64,000 nucleotides of DNA from Dryocola sp051307055 (GTDB lineage Bacteria; Pseudomonadota; Gammaproteobacteria; Enterobacterales; Enterobacteriaceae): NCBI RefSeq assembly GCF_051307055.1, contig NZ_CP149994.1, positions 1,674,001 through 1,738,000 on the forward strand, written 5' to 3'. The notes under the pieces are model-generated. The model was given only the letters and a program-made list of their open reading frames with translations, was not told where the DNA came from and searched no databases. Positions 16,204-25,228 of the stretch are shown here, piece by piece. Made by a program: the position numbers and the translations under genes. Position 1 is the first letter of the stretch, and every line of letters starts with the position of its first letter.

Positions 16204-17580
16204 TTACAGCATATGACGCTTCGCCATCGGCATATTCGCTTTATGTGACGGGCTCTCATCTAGCGAGGCCGCATCGGCAAGGCTGCGGGCGTTGGTTTCC
16301 GGTGCCAGCCACCAGGAGACGGCTAAGCCCACAAAGGTGATCGCCGCGGCGATGTACATGGTGGTGCCGATCCCCAGGCTCTGCAGCGAGGCGGGCACCA
16401 GCCAGGTACCGACCGCCGCACCAATGCGCGACAGCGAGGTCCCCACGCCCACCGCACCGGCACGGATCTCCGTCGGGAAGATCTCGTTCGGATAGACCAG
16501 CTGCAACACCTGAGCCCCGCCGATAAACAGCGCGTAGGCACCAAACATCAGCAGAATGACCATCGACGGACCGTCACGCAGCAGGCCCAGCAGCAGCAGT
16601 GCCAGCCCCGACCAGAGGAAGCTCTGCAGCAGCAGCTTGCGACGCCCCAGAGTATTCACCAGCCGGGTGGCGATAATGCAGCCGACCACGAACAGCAGAG
16701 TAATAGCCACCGAACCGTAGGAGGCCCACTTGCCGCTCAGGTGCAGCGCATCCAGCACTTTTGGCGCAAAGGCATAGACCGCGAACACCGGGATCACCGA
16801 GCAGGTCCAGAAGATGGTCACAAACGCCATGCGTTTGCCGTAGCCCGAGTGCAGCAGGTTGAAGAAGGAGAGGTTTTTGCTTTCCGCCTGCTCCGGCAGG
16901 TTGTCCAGGCCAAAGTCAGGGCCATACACCTTGCGAATAATCGCTTCGGCTTCGGCATGACGGCCTTTGCTGATCAGCCAGCGCGGGGATTCCGGGGTGC
17001 CAAGACGCACCAGGAACAGCAGCGCACCAATTACCGCGGTGCTCGCCAGGGTCAGACGCCACGCATCCGGGCCGCCAAAGTGTAGCAGCGCTTCGCCGAT
17101 CATATAGGCCGCAGCGGCACCGGCAAACCACAGGATGGTGAGGGTCGCCAGGCACGGCCCGCGGTTTTTCTTCGGCAGAAACTCCACCAGGAAGGCGGTC
17201 GCCACCGGGTATTCAATGCCTACCGCCACGCCATTTAAAAAGCGCAGGGCAAACAGCATCTCGCCGCTCTGCACCCAGTATTGCGCCACGGAGCAGGCCA
17301 CAAATAGCGTCGGGCCGACGAAATAGAGCATCTTTCTGCCCAGGCGGTCAGTAAGGGCGCCGCCGATAAAGCCGCCAAAGAAGATGCCGATCAGCGCCGA
17401 GGCGGCAATCAGCCCTTCCCAGAAGGCGGTCAGTCCCAGAGCCGGGGAGACCTTCATCATGGCTATGCCGATAATGCTCAGCACATAGCCATCCACGAAG
17501 GAGCCGCCGCCGGAGCGCACGGTCAGCAGGCGATGAAAGCGGTTGAGTGGTACATCTTCAACAGAAACGGTATTTGACAT
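16204..17580 (-). CDS. MFS transporter, sugar porter/metabolite:H+ symporter type
   Basis: A 458-residue membrane protein with 12 predicted helices. The helix 2-3 loop reads GGALTDRLGRKM, the second repeat has RLVNTLGRRKLL, and the sugar-porter-like motifs GTPESPRWLISKGR and PNEIFPTEIRAG are present. It resembles enteric permeases for aromatic or organic acids (YaaU/ShiA-like). Convergent to the GlxA regulator with a REP element between. It may import the aromatic acid decarboxylated by the UbiD/UbiX system; that link is inferred from proximity only. Confidence 0.85.
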   Translation of the reverse strand: MSNTVSVEDVPLNRFHRLLTVRSGGGSFVDGYVLSIIGIAMMKVSPALGLTAFWEGLIAASALIGIFFGGFIGGALTDRLGRKMLYFVGPTLFVACSVAQYWVQSGEMLFALRFLNGVAVGIEYPVATAFLVEFLPKKNRGPCLATLTILWFAGAAAAYMIGEALLHFGGPDAWRLTLASTAVIGALLFLVRLGTPESPRWLISKGRHAEAEAIIRKVYGPDFGLDNLPEQAESKNLSFFNLLHSGYGKRMAFVTIFWTCSVIPVFAVYAFAPKVLDALHLSGKWASYGSVAITLLFVVGCIIATRLVNTLGRRKLLLQSFLWSGLALLLLGLLRDGPSMVILLMFGAYALFIGGAQVLQLVYPNEIFPTEIRAGAVGVGTSLSRIGAAVGTWLVPASLQSLGIGTTMYIAAAITFVGLAVSWWLAPETNARSLADAASLDESPSHKANMPMAKRHML

Positions 17581-17842
17581 GGTAACTCCTGTCTTTCCCC
17601 GATATCGTTGAATTAATGGGTGACAGCAGGAATAAACAGTATTAGCGATGAATGTTTATTCAGGCCGAGCGAAGCCATGCCCGTTAATTACGATTACGGA
17701 ATAAATATAGGTCTAAGAAGGTTCAAGCGTTAAATAAGAGCGTGCGTTATTTCGCGTAATTCATGGCAAATACTCCTCCGCTGCAGGATGGTCGGATAAG
17801 ATGTCAGTTATATTTATTATGTTGCTACTGTATCTGTTATTT

Positions 17843-18754
17843 TTAAGACGCTTCGTCAGATAATCGTTTTACGGCAACCGTGCGCGTCGACCACCAGCAG
17901 ATCAGCGATCCGAGGCTGACCATCGCCGTGCCCTGCCAGAAGGCCAGGGTCAGGTGCGAATCCAGCATAAAGGCAGCCAGCACCGCTGAGATGATCGGAA
18001 TAAAGTACGACGCCGCCGCCAGCACCGTAACGTTGCCGTGCAGGATCCCGACGTTCCAGGCGGCATAGCCAAAGCCCATCGCCATTGCCGCCAGCATCAG
18101 GCTGATCCATGCGTGCCACGACAGAGTAAATTCCGGCTGGGGCGAGGTGAGATATTTCACCCACAGCGTCAGCGCCGTTAAGATAAAGAACAAGGTGATA
18201 CCGTTATTTCCCTGAGCGATACGTTGGGTAACCACGCAATAAATAGCCCAGATCACCGCCCCGCTGAATGCCAGCCCGTAACTTAACGGATTATCCATAA
18301 CGTTATTCATCATCTCCGTCAGCGAAAATCCACCGTCGCCGCCTAATACCCGGCCTATTCCGACGATGGCTAAAATCACCCCGGGAATAATTAACGGACT
18401 GGTTTTCTGCCGGTTAACGATCACCGCCAGTAAAATGGTCATGCTCGGCCAGAGATAATTCACCATCCCCACTTCAATCGCCTGACGCCCGGTATGGGTA
18501 AAGCCCAGCGACAGCGACAGGCACAGCTCATAGCAAACGAACAGCACGCTGCCGATGATGAGATAGCTCAGCGGGAACTTTTGGATCTTCGGAAAGCCGA
18601 TGGTAAACAGCAGCAGCACCGCGCTACAGGAATAGATCAACGCCGCCCCGCCCACCGGGCCAAAGCCTTCGCTCACGCTTTTGATCAGGCCGACAATCGC
18701 GCTCCAGAGCAGGATGGCGATCAGGCCGATGAGTGTCGCTTTCTTATGGGGCAT
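17843..18754 (-). CDS. yddG: Aromatic amino acid exporter of the DMT superfamily, YddG
   Basis: A 303-residue, ten-helix EamA/DMT protein. The N-terminus KKATLIGLIAILLWS, the central QAIEVGMVNYLWPS and the late GYAAWNVGILHGNVT are near matches to E. coli YddG, an inner membrane exporter of aromatic amino acids and paraquat. It is monocistronic, with 88 nt of the downstream side unassigned and a 394-nt promoter region shared with the divergent DapA-family operon. Strong family assignment by recall of the E. coli protein. Confidence 0.88.
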   Translation of the reverse strand: MPHKKATLIGLIAILLWSAIVGLIKSVSEGFGPVGGAALIYSCSAVLLLFTIGFPKIQKFPLSYLIIGSVLFVCYELCLSLSLGFTHTGRQAIEVGMVNYLWPSMTILLAVIVNRQKTSPLIIPGVILAIVGIGRVLGGDGGFSLTEMMNNVMDNPLSYGLAFSGAVIWAIYCVVTQRIAQGNNGITLFFILTALTLWVKYLTSPQPEFTLSWHAWISLMLAAMAMGFGYAAWNVGILHGNVTVLAAASYFIPIISAVLAAFMLDSHLTLAFWQGTAMVSLGSLICWWSTRTVAVKRLSDEAS

Positions 18755-19148
18755 ACCCTGTACCTCTGTTTACATTCTGGTCACAATCCGGGCTTCCGGC
18801 GTGCCGCTTTGTTAAATTCTGGTTAACTGCAGCATTAAAACTATGCCGCCGGAAAGGCACTGTAAATACGTATCAGCGGGTGATAATTCGGGAATGTGAT
18901 CGTTATCGGAAATCATATAGAAAATTACTACGATAAAATAATGCATTTATTTTATTGATTTTTAAGGTTTAATTTTTTCAAGTTTGTCAAAATATTCTGT
19001 TAATACGTATTTACGTTGTATTTTTCTTGTATACAAAAAATATTCACTCATTGACCTTTTACCTCCCCCTGTGCAAATTTTTAACAAACGCAGTGCATCA
19101 GGCTTGCGTAGCAGACTGTGATGGTCGTGAATTCCCCTGGAGGTTATC
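18755..19148. other. 394-nt divergent intergenic region
   Basis: No coding potential seen. It separates yddG from the DapA-family operon and becomes AT-rich from about 18900 to 19075. The only clear element is the TTGTATACAA palindrome described separately. Confidence 0.6.
19021..19046. promoter_or_regulatory. GTATAC-centred palindrome, candidate GntR operator
   Basis: TTGTATACAA (19027-19036) is a perfect palindrome extended by T and A tracts to about 24 bp. A second palindrome with the same GTATAC core, ATGTATACAT, occurs at 22769 before the oxidase gene of the same cluster. The GntR-family regulator encoded between them is the probable ligand-responsive binder. Confidence 0.5.
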
Positions 19149-20045
19149 GTGTTGACATTTGAAGGTATCTACACCCCGGCAATTACCCCTTACGCAGCCG
19201 ATGGCAGCATTGATTTTCCGCGCTTTTCAGAGGTGCTGGAGTCGCTGATCGAGGCCCGCGTTCACGGCATCATCATCGGTGGCTCTACCGGCGAATACTA
19301 CGCCCAGAGTCCGGAAGAGCGTAAAGCGCTGGTAGAACAGGCCCGCCAGGTGATTGGCACCCGCCTGCCGCTGATTGTCGGCACCGGCGCGACGCGCACC
19401 GAAGATGCGGTGGACTACGCCAAACATGCACGTGAGCATAAAGCCGATGCCATCCTGGTAACCTCGCCGCCATACGCCCTGCCGACCGAGCAGGAAAACG
19501 CCCATCACGCGCTGACCGTGGATAAAGCCGCCCAGCTGCCGATCATGCTCTACAACTACCCGGGCCGCATGGGCATCACCATGGGCGAGACCTACTTCCG
19601 CGAAGTGAGCCGCTCGTCGAACGTGGTCGCCATCAAAGAGAGCTCCGGCGATTTCAACAATCTGCACCTGCTGGCCTGCAAGTTCCCGGACATTGCGCTC
19701 TCCTGCGGCTGGGACGATCAGGCTCTCGAGTTCTTCGCCTGGGGCGCGCAAAGCTGGGTCTGCGCCGGTTCCAACTTTATCCCGCGTGAGCACGTGGCGC
19801 TGTATGAAGCCTGCGTGGTGGAGAAAGACTTTGCCAAAGGCCGCAAGATCATGGCCGCGATGATGCCGCTGATGAACTTTCTCGACGGCGGCAAGTTTGT
19901 GCAGTCCATTCGTTACGGCTGCGAGCTGAACGGCCTGACCTCCGGCAAGGTGCGCGCGCCGCTGCAGGATCTGAATGAAGAAGAGAAAGCGCAGCTGAAA
20001 GCGGTGATTGCCGATGTGAAACGCAACGTCGCTGCGGCGCTGTAA
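19149..20045 (+). CDS. DapA-family lyase/deaminase (N-acetylneuraminate lyase superfamily)
   Basis: A 298-residue TIM-barrel protein starting at GTG 19149 after TGGAGG. The family pattern is present: GGSTGEY (44-50), the catalytic Tyr in LYNYPGR (about Y135) and the Schiff-base Lys in VAIKESSG (about K163). The family covers dihydrodipicolinate synthase, keto-deoxy sugar acid aldolases and the deaminase of pyrroline-4-hydroxy-2-carboxylate in hydroxyproline breakdown. The aldehyde dehydrogenase begins 9 nt after the stop, and an FAD amine oxidase and a GntR regulator follow. That set fits a hydroxyproline-like or sugar-acid route. The exact reaction is open. Confidence 0.85.
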   Translation: MLTFEGIYTPAITPYAADGSIDFPRFSEVLESLIEARVHGIIIGGSTGEYYAQSPEERKALVEQARQVIGTRLPLIVGTGATRTEDAVDYAKHAREHKADAILVTSPPYALPTEQENAHHALTVDKAAQLPIMLYNYPGRMGITMGETYFREVSRSSNVVAIKESSGDFNNLHLLACKFPDIALSCGWDDQALEFFAWGAQSWVCAGSNFIPREHVALYEACVVEKDFAKGRKIMAAMMPLMNFLDGGKFVQSIRYGCELNGLTSGKVRAPLQDLNEEEKAQLKAVIADVKRNVAAAL

Positions 20046-20054
20046 GGAGGTGAT

Positions 20055-21557
20055 ATGAATCAGCTGCAAACGCTGCACGACGTAACGGCCATCGCCCGGG
20101 AGCTCTCTCTGGCGAGTAAGGCTTTTATCAATGGACGCTTCGTCGCCGCGCAATCCGGCAAGACGCTGCCTACTACCAATCCGGCCACCGGGGAGACTAT
20201 CGGCCACATCGCCGCCTGCGACGTTACTGACGTCAACGCGGCGGTGGCGGGGGCGCGCAGCACGTTCGAGGCCGGAAGCTGGAGCAAGCGGGCACCTGGC
20301 GAACGCAAAGCGGTGCTGCTGAAACTGGCGGCACTGATGGAGCAGGAGATCGACCAGCTGGCGGTGCTGGAGAGCCTCGATAGCGGCAAACCGGTGAGCG
20401 AATGTCTGGCGGTAGACGTGCCGGAAACCATCCACGTGCTGAAGTGGCACGCGGAAGCCATCGACAAACTCTATGACCACACCGCCCCGGTCGGTAACGG
20501 CGCGATGGCGCTGGTGGTGCGCGAGCCGATTGGCGTAGTGGGTTGCGTCCTGCCGTGGAACTTCCCGCTGCTGATGCTGGCCTGGAAAATTGGCCCGGCG
20601 CTGGCGGCTGGCTGCTCGGTGATAGTGAAACCAGCAGAGCAGACCTCGCTCACCGCGCTGCGGGTCGCAGAGCTGGCGTTTGAGGCGGGCGTACCGGCGG
20701 GGGTACTGAATATCGTCACCGGCACTGGCAAAGCCGTCGGAGAGCCGATTGGTCTGCACCCGGATATCGACATGGTGAGCTTTACCGGCTCCACCGCTAC
20801 CGGACGGCGCTTCCTGCACTATGCGGCAGAGTCCAACCTCAAGAAGGTGGTGCTGGAGTGCGGCGGTAAAAACCCGGCTGTCGTCTTTGAAGATGCGGGG
20901 GATCTGGCGACCGTGGCTGGCCACGTGCTGAACGGCGCATTCTGGAATATGGGCGAGAACTGTTCCGCCACCTCGCGCCTGCTGGTACAGGAGAGCGTTA
21001 AAGAGGCGCTGCTGAAAGAGATGGCTGCGCAGATCGGCGACTGGCGCATGGGCAACCCGCTCGATCCGAACAACCGTCTCGGGGCGATGGTCTCGCCGGC
21101 GCACTTTAGCAAGGTCAGCGGCTATCTCGATACCGCCCGTCAGGAAGGGCTGCGGATTGTGCAGGGCGGCGACACTGAGCAGGGGATGTATGTCCAGCCA
21201 ACGATTATCGACGGCGTCACGCCAGAAAGCGCGTTGTTCCAGGAGGAGATCTTCGGCCCGGTGCTGTGCGTCACCACCTTCAAAACCGAAGCCGAAGCCA
21301 TTGCCCTGGCGAACGATACGCAGTACGGTCTGGCCGCGTCGGTCTATACCGGCAGGCTGAATCGGGCGATCCGCGTGTCGCGCGCCATTCGTGCGGGCAC
21401 GGTGACGGTAAACTGCTTTGGCGAAGGCGACGCCACCACGCCGTTTGGCGGCTATAAGCAGTCGGGCTTTGGCGGGCGCGATAAATCTGTCTTCGCCCTC
21501 GACCAGTACACCGAACTGAAGACGATCTGGATTGACCTCTCTGAAGACGACGCCTGA
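20055..21557 (+). CDS. NAD(P)-dependent aldehyde dehydrogenase
   Basis: A 500-residue aldehyde dehydrogenase. Conserved elements are PWNFPLLM (Asn169), VKPAEQT (Lys192), FTGSTATGR (245-251), the general base in LECGGKN (Glu268) and the catalytic Cys in GENCSATS (Cys303), all intact. Overall closest in style to PuuC-type semialdehyde dehydrogenases. It is preceded by AAGGAGG and lies 9 nt after the lyase gene, so the two are one operon. It would oxidise the semialdehyde produced by the lyase or oxidase partners (for example 2-oxoglutarate semialdehyde if the hydroxyproline model holds). Confidence 0.88.
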   Translation: MNQLQTLHDVTAIARELSLASKAFINGRFVAAQSGKTLPTTNPATGETIGHIAACDVTDVNAAVAGARSTFEAGSWSKRAPGERKAVLLKLAALMEQEIDQLAVLESLDSGKPVSECLAVDVPETIHVLKWHAEAIDKLYDHTAPVGNGAMALVVREPIGVVGCVLPWNFPLLMLAWKIGPALAAGCSVIVKPAEQTSLTALRVAELAFEAGVPAGVLNIVTGTGKAVGEPIGLHPDIDMVSFTGSTATGRRFLHYAAESNLKKVVLECGGKNPAVVFEDAGDLATVAGHVLNGAFWNMGENCSATSRLLVQESVKEALLKEMAAQIGDWRMGNPLDPNNRLGAMVSPAHFSKVSGYLDTARQEGLRIVQGGDTEQGMYVQPTIIDGVTPESALFQEEIFGPVLCVTTFKTEAEAIALANDTQYGLAASVYTGRLNRAIRVSRAIRAGTVTVNCFGEGDATTPFGGYKQSGFGGRDKSVFALDQYTELKTIWIDLSEDDA

Positions 21558-21675
21558 AACCGTTTTTAACGGTCTGGAAGAGAGAATTCATTTCTATTTC
21601 TGTCTTCTGGTGGCGGTTGGCCTGTCGAGAAAGCAGGGACGCATTGGCTCAAACCGGCAGAAAAATGCCTTTATT

Positions 21676-21840
21676 ATGAAGTGGCTAAAAAATGCCGGGC
21701 AGCTGCGGTCATTTCGCCAGGTTGCCGGCAGTGAAATTGCCTGGCTACGTGGGGAGATCCTGCGTCACCCGCCGGACCGGGATCCGGAGCCCCTCCTGAG
21801 GCTGATCTATCAAACTGCCAGGGAAATGCGCAGAGCATGA
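21676..21840 (+). CDS. Possible small protein of unknown function
   Basis: A 54-residue frame starting ATG at 21676 (MKWLKNAGQLRSFRQVAG) and ending at 21840, rich in Arg. The same frame is open upstream into the aldehyde dehydrogenase end. There is no clear ribosome site and no recognised family. It fills the 378-nt gap before the GntR gene, so it may be chance. Confidence 0.2.
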   Translation: MKWLKNAGQLRSFRQVAGSEIAWLRGEILRHPPDRDPEPLLRLIYQTAREMRRA

Positions 21841-21935
21841 CTGGCATGGCTGATAATTTTGCTGTTGCACATCTTTATCTGTAGGTTAAGCAACATCATA
21901 GTTAAGCATCACAGGTCGACTTTCAGGAGGCGTCA

Positions 21936-22637
21936 ATGAGAACGGGAAAGGTAGCGCTGTATGAGGATCTCAAGCGCCATATTCTGACCATGGAGCTGGA
22001 TCCGGACGAGCTGCTGGATGAAGCCGCGCTGACCGCGCAGTACGGCCTCTCCCGCACGCCGGTACGCGAAGTGTTCCAGCGCCTGGCGGGGGAAGGTTAT
22101 CTCGAAATTGTGGAAAAACGCGGCGTGCGGGTGATCCCGATGAGCCACTCGACGCTGCGCAATTTCTTCCTGGTGGCACCGATGATCTATGCCGCCACCG
22201 GACGCCTTGCTGTGCAGCACTACAAACCGGCGCAGCTCAAGGCGCTGAAAGAGACTCAAAAGCGTTTTCGCAAGGCGGTGCAAACCCGCGATGCCGAGGC
22301 GCTGGCGCTGGAGAACAACCGTTTTCACGAGATCATGGGCGAGATGGCGGCCAACCCCTATCTGCAGCCGAGCCTGGGACGTTTGCTGATCGACCACTGT
22401 CGTATCGGGCATACCTTCTTCCGCCCGCAAAACGAGGATATGGAGCGCCGTTTACAGCTGGCCGCGGATCATCACGACGCCTTTATCGTTGCCATTGAGG
22501 CGCGTGACGAACAGGCGGTGGTGGATCTGGTCTTTGAGCACTGGGAGCTGTCGCGGGAAAACATGGAAATCTTCATCGCGCCGCAGGGGCTGAAGGCCGA
22601 TAATTTCGCGCCATTGCCGGAAGGCGATAACCCCTGA
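21936..22637 (+). CDS. GntR-family regulator, FCD (FadR/VanR) subfamily
   Basis: A 233-residue regulator. The winged helix-turn-helix is LYEDLKRHILTMELDPDELL, then AALTAQYGLSRTPVREVFQR (the TPVREAL-type recognition helix) and GYLEIVEKRGVRVIP. The C-terminal all-helical FCD effector domain has the metal-binding pattern NRFHEIM (Asp/His), DHC..H and the late DHHDAF. ATG at 21936 follows CAGGAGG. It probably controls the flanking lyase-dehydrogenase and oxidase genes through GTATAC palindromes before each. Confidence 0.87.
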   Translation: MRTGKVALYEDLKRHILTMELDPDELLDEAALTAQYGLSRTPVREVFQRLAGEGYLEIVEKRGVRVIPMSHSTLRNFFLVAPMIYAATGRLAVQHYKPAQLKALKETQKRFRKAVQTRDAEALALENNRFHEIMGEMAANPYLQPSLGRLLIDHCRIGHTFFRPQNEDMERRLQLAADHHDAFIVAIEARDEQAVVDLVFEHWELSRENMEIFIAPQGLKADNFAPLPEGDNP

Positions 22638-22650
22638 TCGCCTCAATCTA

Positions 22651-22676
22651 AGGCCTGCCAGCGCCCGCTGACAGGC
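22651..22676 (+). terminator. Hairpin after the GntR gene
   Basis: GGCCTGCCAGC pairs with GCTGACAGGCC across a short GCCC loop, followed by CTCTTCTCCCGTTCTTTT. The U-rich tail is interrupted, so it is a probable but not classical terminator. Confidence 0.45.
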
Positions 22677-22768
22677 CCTCTTCTCCCGTTCTTTTATATC
22701 TTCTGACGCCCCGCTGCGCCGGCTTTTGCACGCCTTTTTTATCATCTACGTAACTATTTTTATACTTC

Positions 22769-22778
22769 ATGTATACAT
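22769..22778. promoter_or_regulatory. GTATAC-centred palindrome upstream of the oxidase
   Basis: ATGTATACAT shares its GTATAC core with TTGTATACAA at 19027. A partial repeat, GATATACATC, follows directly. Its position 115 nt before the oxidase start supports coordinate GntR control. Confidence 0.45.
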
Positions 22779-22892
22779 GAGATATACATCACATATTCAT
22801 TTAATCAGGATGGCTAACATTGATCTCACTCAGTTGCCGGATCCTGCGGTGACGTGACGAGAACATAATCAGAGCTTACCGGAGTAACCAAC

Positions 22893-24212
22893 GTGCAAAA
22901 GATCACTTCTCTGCCTGCTGACGACGCCCTGCCGGGTTGGTATCACACCAGTCAACCGCGTACCCCGCGTCCTGCCCACGTCGGGCAAAAGCATGCCCGC
23001 TGGGCGATAGTCGGGGCCGGACTAACCGGGCTGGCGGCGGCTCGTCAGCTGGCGCTGAACTTCCCGGATGATGAAGTGGTGCTGATTGAGGCGCAGGATG
23101 TGGGTTACGGCTCCTCCGGGCGCAACGCCGGTTTCGCCATTGATGTCCCGCACGATATCGGGGCGAAGGACTATATTGGCGACGTGACCACCGCCAATCT
23201 GATCCTCAAGCTCAATACTCTCGGGCAGAACTATCTGCGTGAGATTGTGAAGGAGCACGGCATTGAATGTCAGATGACCGAGTCCGGTAAATATCAGGCT
23301 GCGGTGGGGGAGAAAGGGATCGCCATTCTCGAGGCCTACCGCAGTGGGCTGGAGAAAATTGACCGCCACGCGGAGATGATCCCCGGGAAGGATCTGCCGG
23401 ATCATATCGGCACCTCTTACTACCAGCAGGCGCTTTATATTCCGGGCACCATTCTGCTCCAGCCCTCGGCGCTGGTGAAAGGGCTGGCGGACAGCCTGCC
23501 GTCTAACGTGACCCTGTATGAAAACACGCCCATTACCGCTATCGACTATGGCGACAAAGTGACGCTAGTGCATGATCAGGGCAGCATCACCGCCGATACG
23601 CTGATCCTGGCGAATAACGCCTTTGCATCTCACTTTGGCTTCCTGCGCGGTCGCCTGCTGCCGACCTTCCTTTATGGCAGCCTGACCCGTCCGTTGACCG
23701 CTGAAGAGCAGGCGCGGCTCGGCGGCAAGCCGGTGTGGGGCGTTATCCCGGCGCATCCGTTTGGCAGCACAGTGCGTCGCACGGTTGATAACCGCATTCT
23801 GATGCGTAACAGCTTTAGCTTCCATCCCGACGGCCGCCCTCGTGAAAAACAACTGAAGCACAATATTGAGACCCATCGCAAATCGTTCGAGCGCCGCTTC
23901 CCGATGCTGAGCAAGGTTGATTTCGAATACTCCTGGAGCGGAGCCATCTGCCTGTCGGATAATCACGAAGGCTTCTTTGGTCAGCTGGCACCAAACGTCT
24001 ATGGCGCGCTGTGCTGTAACGGTCTGGGGATCACCCGCGGCACCGCCACCGGCAAACTGCTGGCGGATATGATCGCCGGGGAGCGCAACGAGCTGATCGA
24101 TTTCCTCGTGGCCTCGCCGGGCCCGAACAGAACCCCGCCGGAGCCGTTCCTGTCAATTGGGGTGAAATCGGTGCTGAAGTGGGGCCAGTTCCGCGCCGGA
24201 CTGGAGGTGTAG
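22893..24212 (+). CDS. FAD-dependent amine/amino acid oxidoreductase (DAO family, PuuB-like)
   Basis: A 439-residue protein. The dinucleotide-binding motif AIVGAGLTGLAAARQLA (about 49-65) is followed by EAQDVGYGSSGRNAGF, the SSGRNAG signature of the DAO/glycine oxidase/PuuB group. The C-terminal region has GLGITRGTATGKLLADM, which closes the FAD site. It oxidises an amine or amino acid with FAD, releasing imine and H2O2 or passing electrons to the chain. Same orientation as the lyase, dehydrogenase and GntR genes but with its own promoter region. Substrate candidates are a hydroxyproline-type imino acid or gamma-glutamylputrescine-like amine; not resolved. Confidence 0.86.
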   Translation: MQKITSLPADDALPGWYHTSQPRTPRPAHVGQKHARWAIVGAGLTGLAAARQLALNFPDDEVVLIEAQDVGYGSSGRNAGFAIDVPHDIGAKDYIGDVTTANLILKLNTLGQNYLREIVKEHGIECQMTESGKYQAAVGEKGIAILEAYRSGLEKIDRHAEMIPGKDLPDHIGTSYYQQALYIPGTILLQPSALVKGLADSLPSNVTLYENTPITAIDYGDKVTLVHDQGSITADTLILANNAFASHFGFLRGRLLPTFLYGSLTRPLTAEEQARLGGKPVWGVIPAHPFGSTVRRTVDNRILMRNSFSFHPDGRPREKQLKHNIETHRKSFERRFPMLSKVDFEYSWSGAICLSDNHEGFFGQLAPNVYGALCCNGLGITRGTATGKLLADMIAGERNELIDFLVASPGPNRTPPEPFLSIGVKSVLKWGQFRAGLEV

Positions 24213-24926
24213 CATTCCGTGAAAACGCCACCCGGCACTCTTACTGAATGCCTTACAGCCCAATATCGCTAAGATTCGGGTGATCGCTAGACGTCTACCC
24301 AGCGGCCAGTGATAGAGTTGCTCGGATTCCTTGCTTGGCGTGCAGCTTGTTATAAGGCTGTTTGTGTGATTCAGTGGCTTCGATCTAACTGTCCTGTAAC
24401 TGTACCCATTACAATTCTGCACCTGACAAACCACATCACCACGAGTTTGTTAAATATGTTATACCGACGCCGGACGCCGATTGGCCCTGCGATCGCCGGG
24501 CAAACCATTGGCGCCGGCATCGTGCTGGTAACGACAACATTAGAGCGTTTGAGCAGTTGCCTGGCCTCACGCCGGGAGACTGGATTAACTGACCGCTGAC
24601 AAAATGCGTGACAATGACAGTCCGTTTTGTGCCAAAAGCGGACACGGCTAACATCATGATGTACTAATCTACGGGGAGCAGGTCAAACTCACTATAATAA
24701 TGAGCGAACCCATCAGGGAAAAATGTGCTGTGGGTGGACGCCAATCGATACATTACTTGATGGAAAACGCATCTGGACTGATAAAAATTTAAGCCAGATG
24801 TAATCTGACAGACACCTGTATAAATAACCGGGAACTGTCAGATCAGGTCAGAGCTAACACGTATCAGATAACGGGAAGTGGACGTCATCAATATGCTACA
24901 TATGCTTGATCGTAATGCTTCGTCAT
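24213..24926. other. 714-nt region without a supported gene
   Basis: Open frames here are short and lack ribosome sites. The stretch from 24430 to 24600 is GC-richer than its surroundings and may be an unrecognised gene remnant. A copy of the dispersed hairpin repeat, GTCCGTTTTGTGCCAAAAGC running on to GGAC, lies at 24620-24643. Confidence 0.5.
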
Positions 24927-25064
24927 TCATCTCTGGTCACTATCATGAAACCTTTTCTTTTTTGCCTCCTGCATCGCCTGATGCCTTCTTCGTCTGGGCA
25001 CTTCATTGGCGCCAAATATAATAACAAAAGCAATTAATGCAATAACAATAAATAAAATAATCAT
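24927..25064 (-). CDS. 45-residue single-helix membrane protein, last gene of an unknown cassette
   Basis: From ATG at 25064 (AGGACGG upstream) the frame codes for MIILFIVIALIAFVIIFGAN, one membrane helix, then a basic tail (VPRRRRHQAMQEAKKKRF) ending HDSDQR. The start overlaps the stop of the preceding 55-residue gene in an ATGA. Topology by charge would place the basic tail in the cytoplasm. It is too short for most gene finders but the coupling supports it. Family not recognised. Confidence 0.6.
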   Translation of the reverse strand: MIILFIVIALIAFVIIFGANEVPRRRRHQAMQEAKKKRFHDSDQR

Positions 25065-25228
25065 TTGCCGTCCTTTTTCAGTTTTTTATCAATCCCACCC
25101 TCTTCCTTTTCAAGCGATTTTTTACGACGTTTTTCAAGATGGTCCGAAGCCTTTTTCCCTGCAAAAGCTGATGAAATAGCAGTCACTAATAACCCAACAG
25201 CGGCCAGGATGTTTTTACTTTGTGACAT
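25061..25228 (-). CDS. 55-residue protein with N-terminal membrane segment and Lys-rich tail
   Basis: Starts at ATG 25228 with MSQSKNILAAVGLLVTAISS then AFAGKKASDHLEKRRKKSLE and a further Lys-rich end. The N-terminal hydrophobic stretch could be a membrane anchor or an uncleaved signal sequence ending AFA. It overlaps the upstream 118-residue gene by 14 nt and the downstream gene by 4 nt, showing that it belongs to the same transcript. No family recognised. Confidence 0.6.
   Translation of the reverse strand: MSQSKNILAAVGLLVTAISSAFAGKKASDHLEKRRKKSLEKEEGGIDKKLKKDGK

Noticed and set aside
19227..21104. A 625-codon minus-strand open frame
   Set aside because: It is antisense to the DapA-family and aldehyde dehydrogenase genes, both with intact catalytic residues. 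High GC leaves the complementary frame open. Arg/His/Gln-rich composition and no start context.
24309..24599. A 96-codon plus-strand frame after the FAD oxidase
   Set aside because: No ribosome site or recognisable motif; runs into a dispersed repeat. Kept only as a possible gene remnant.
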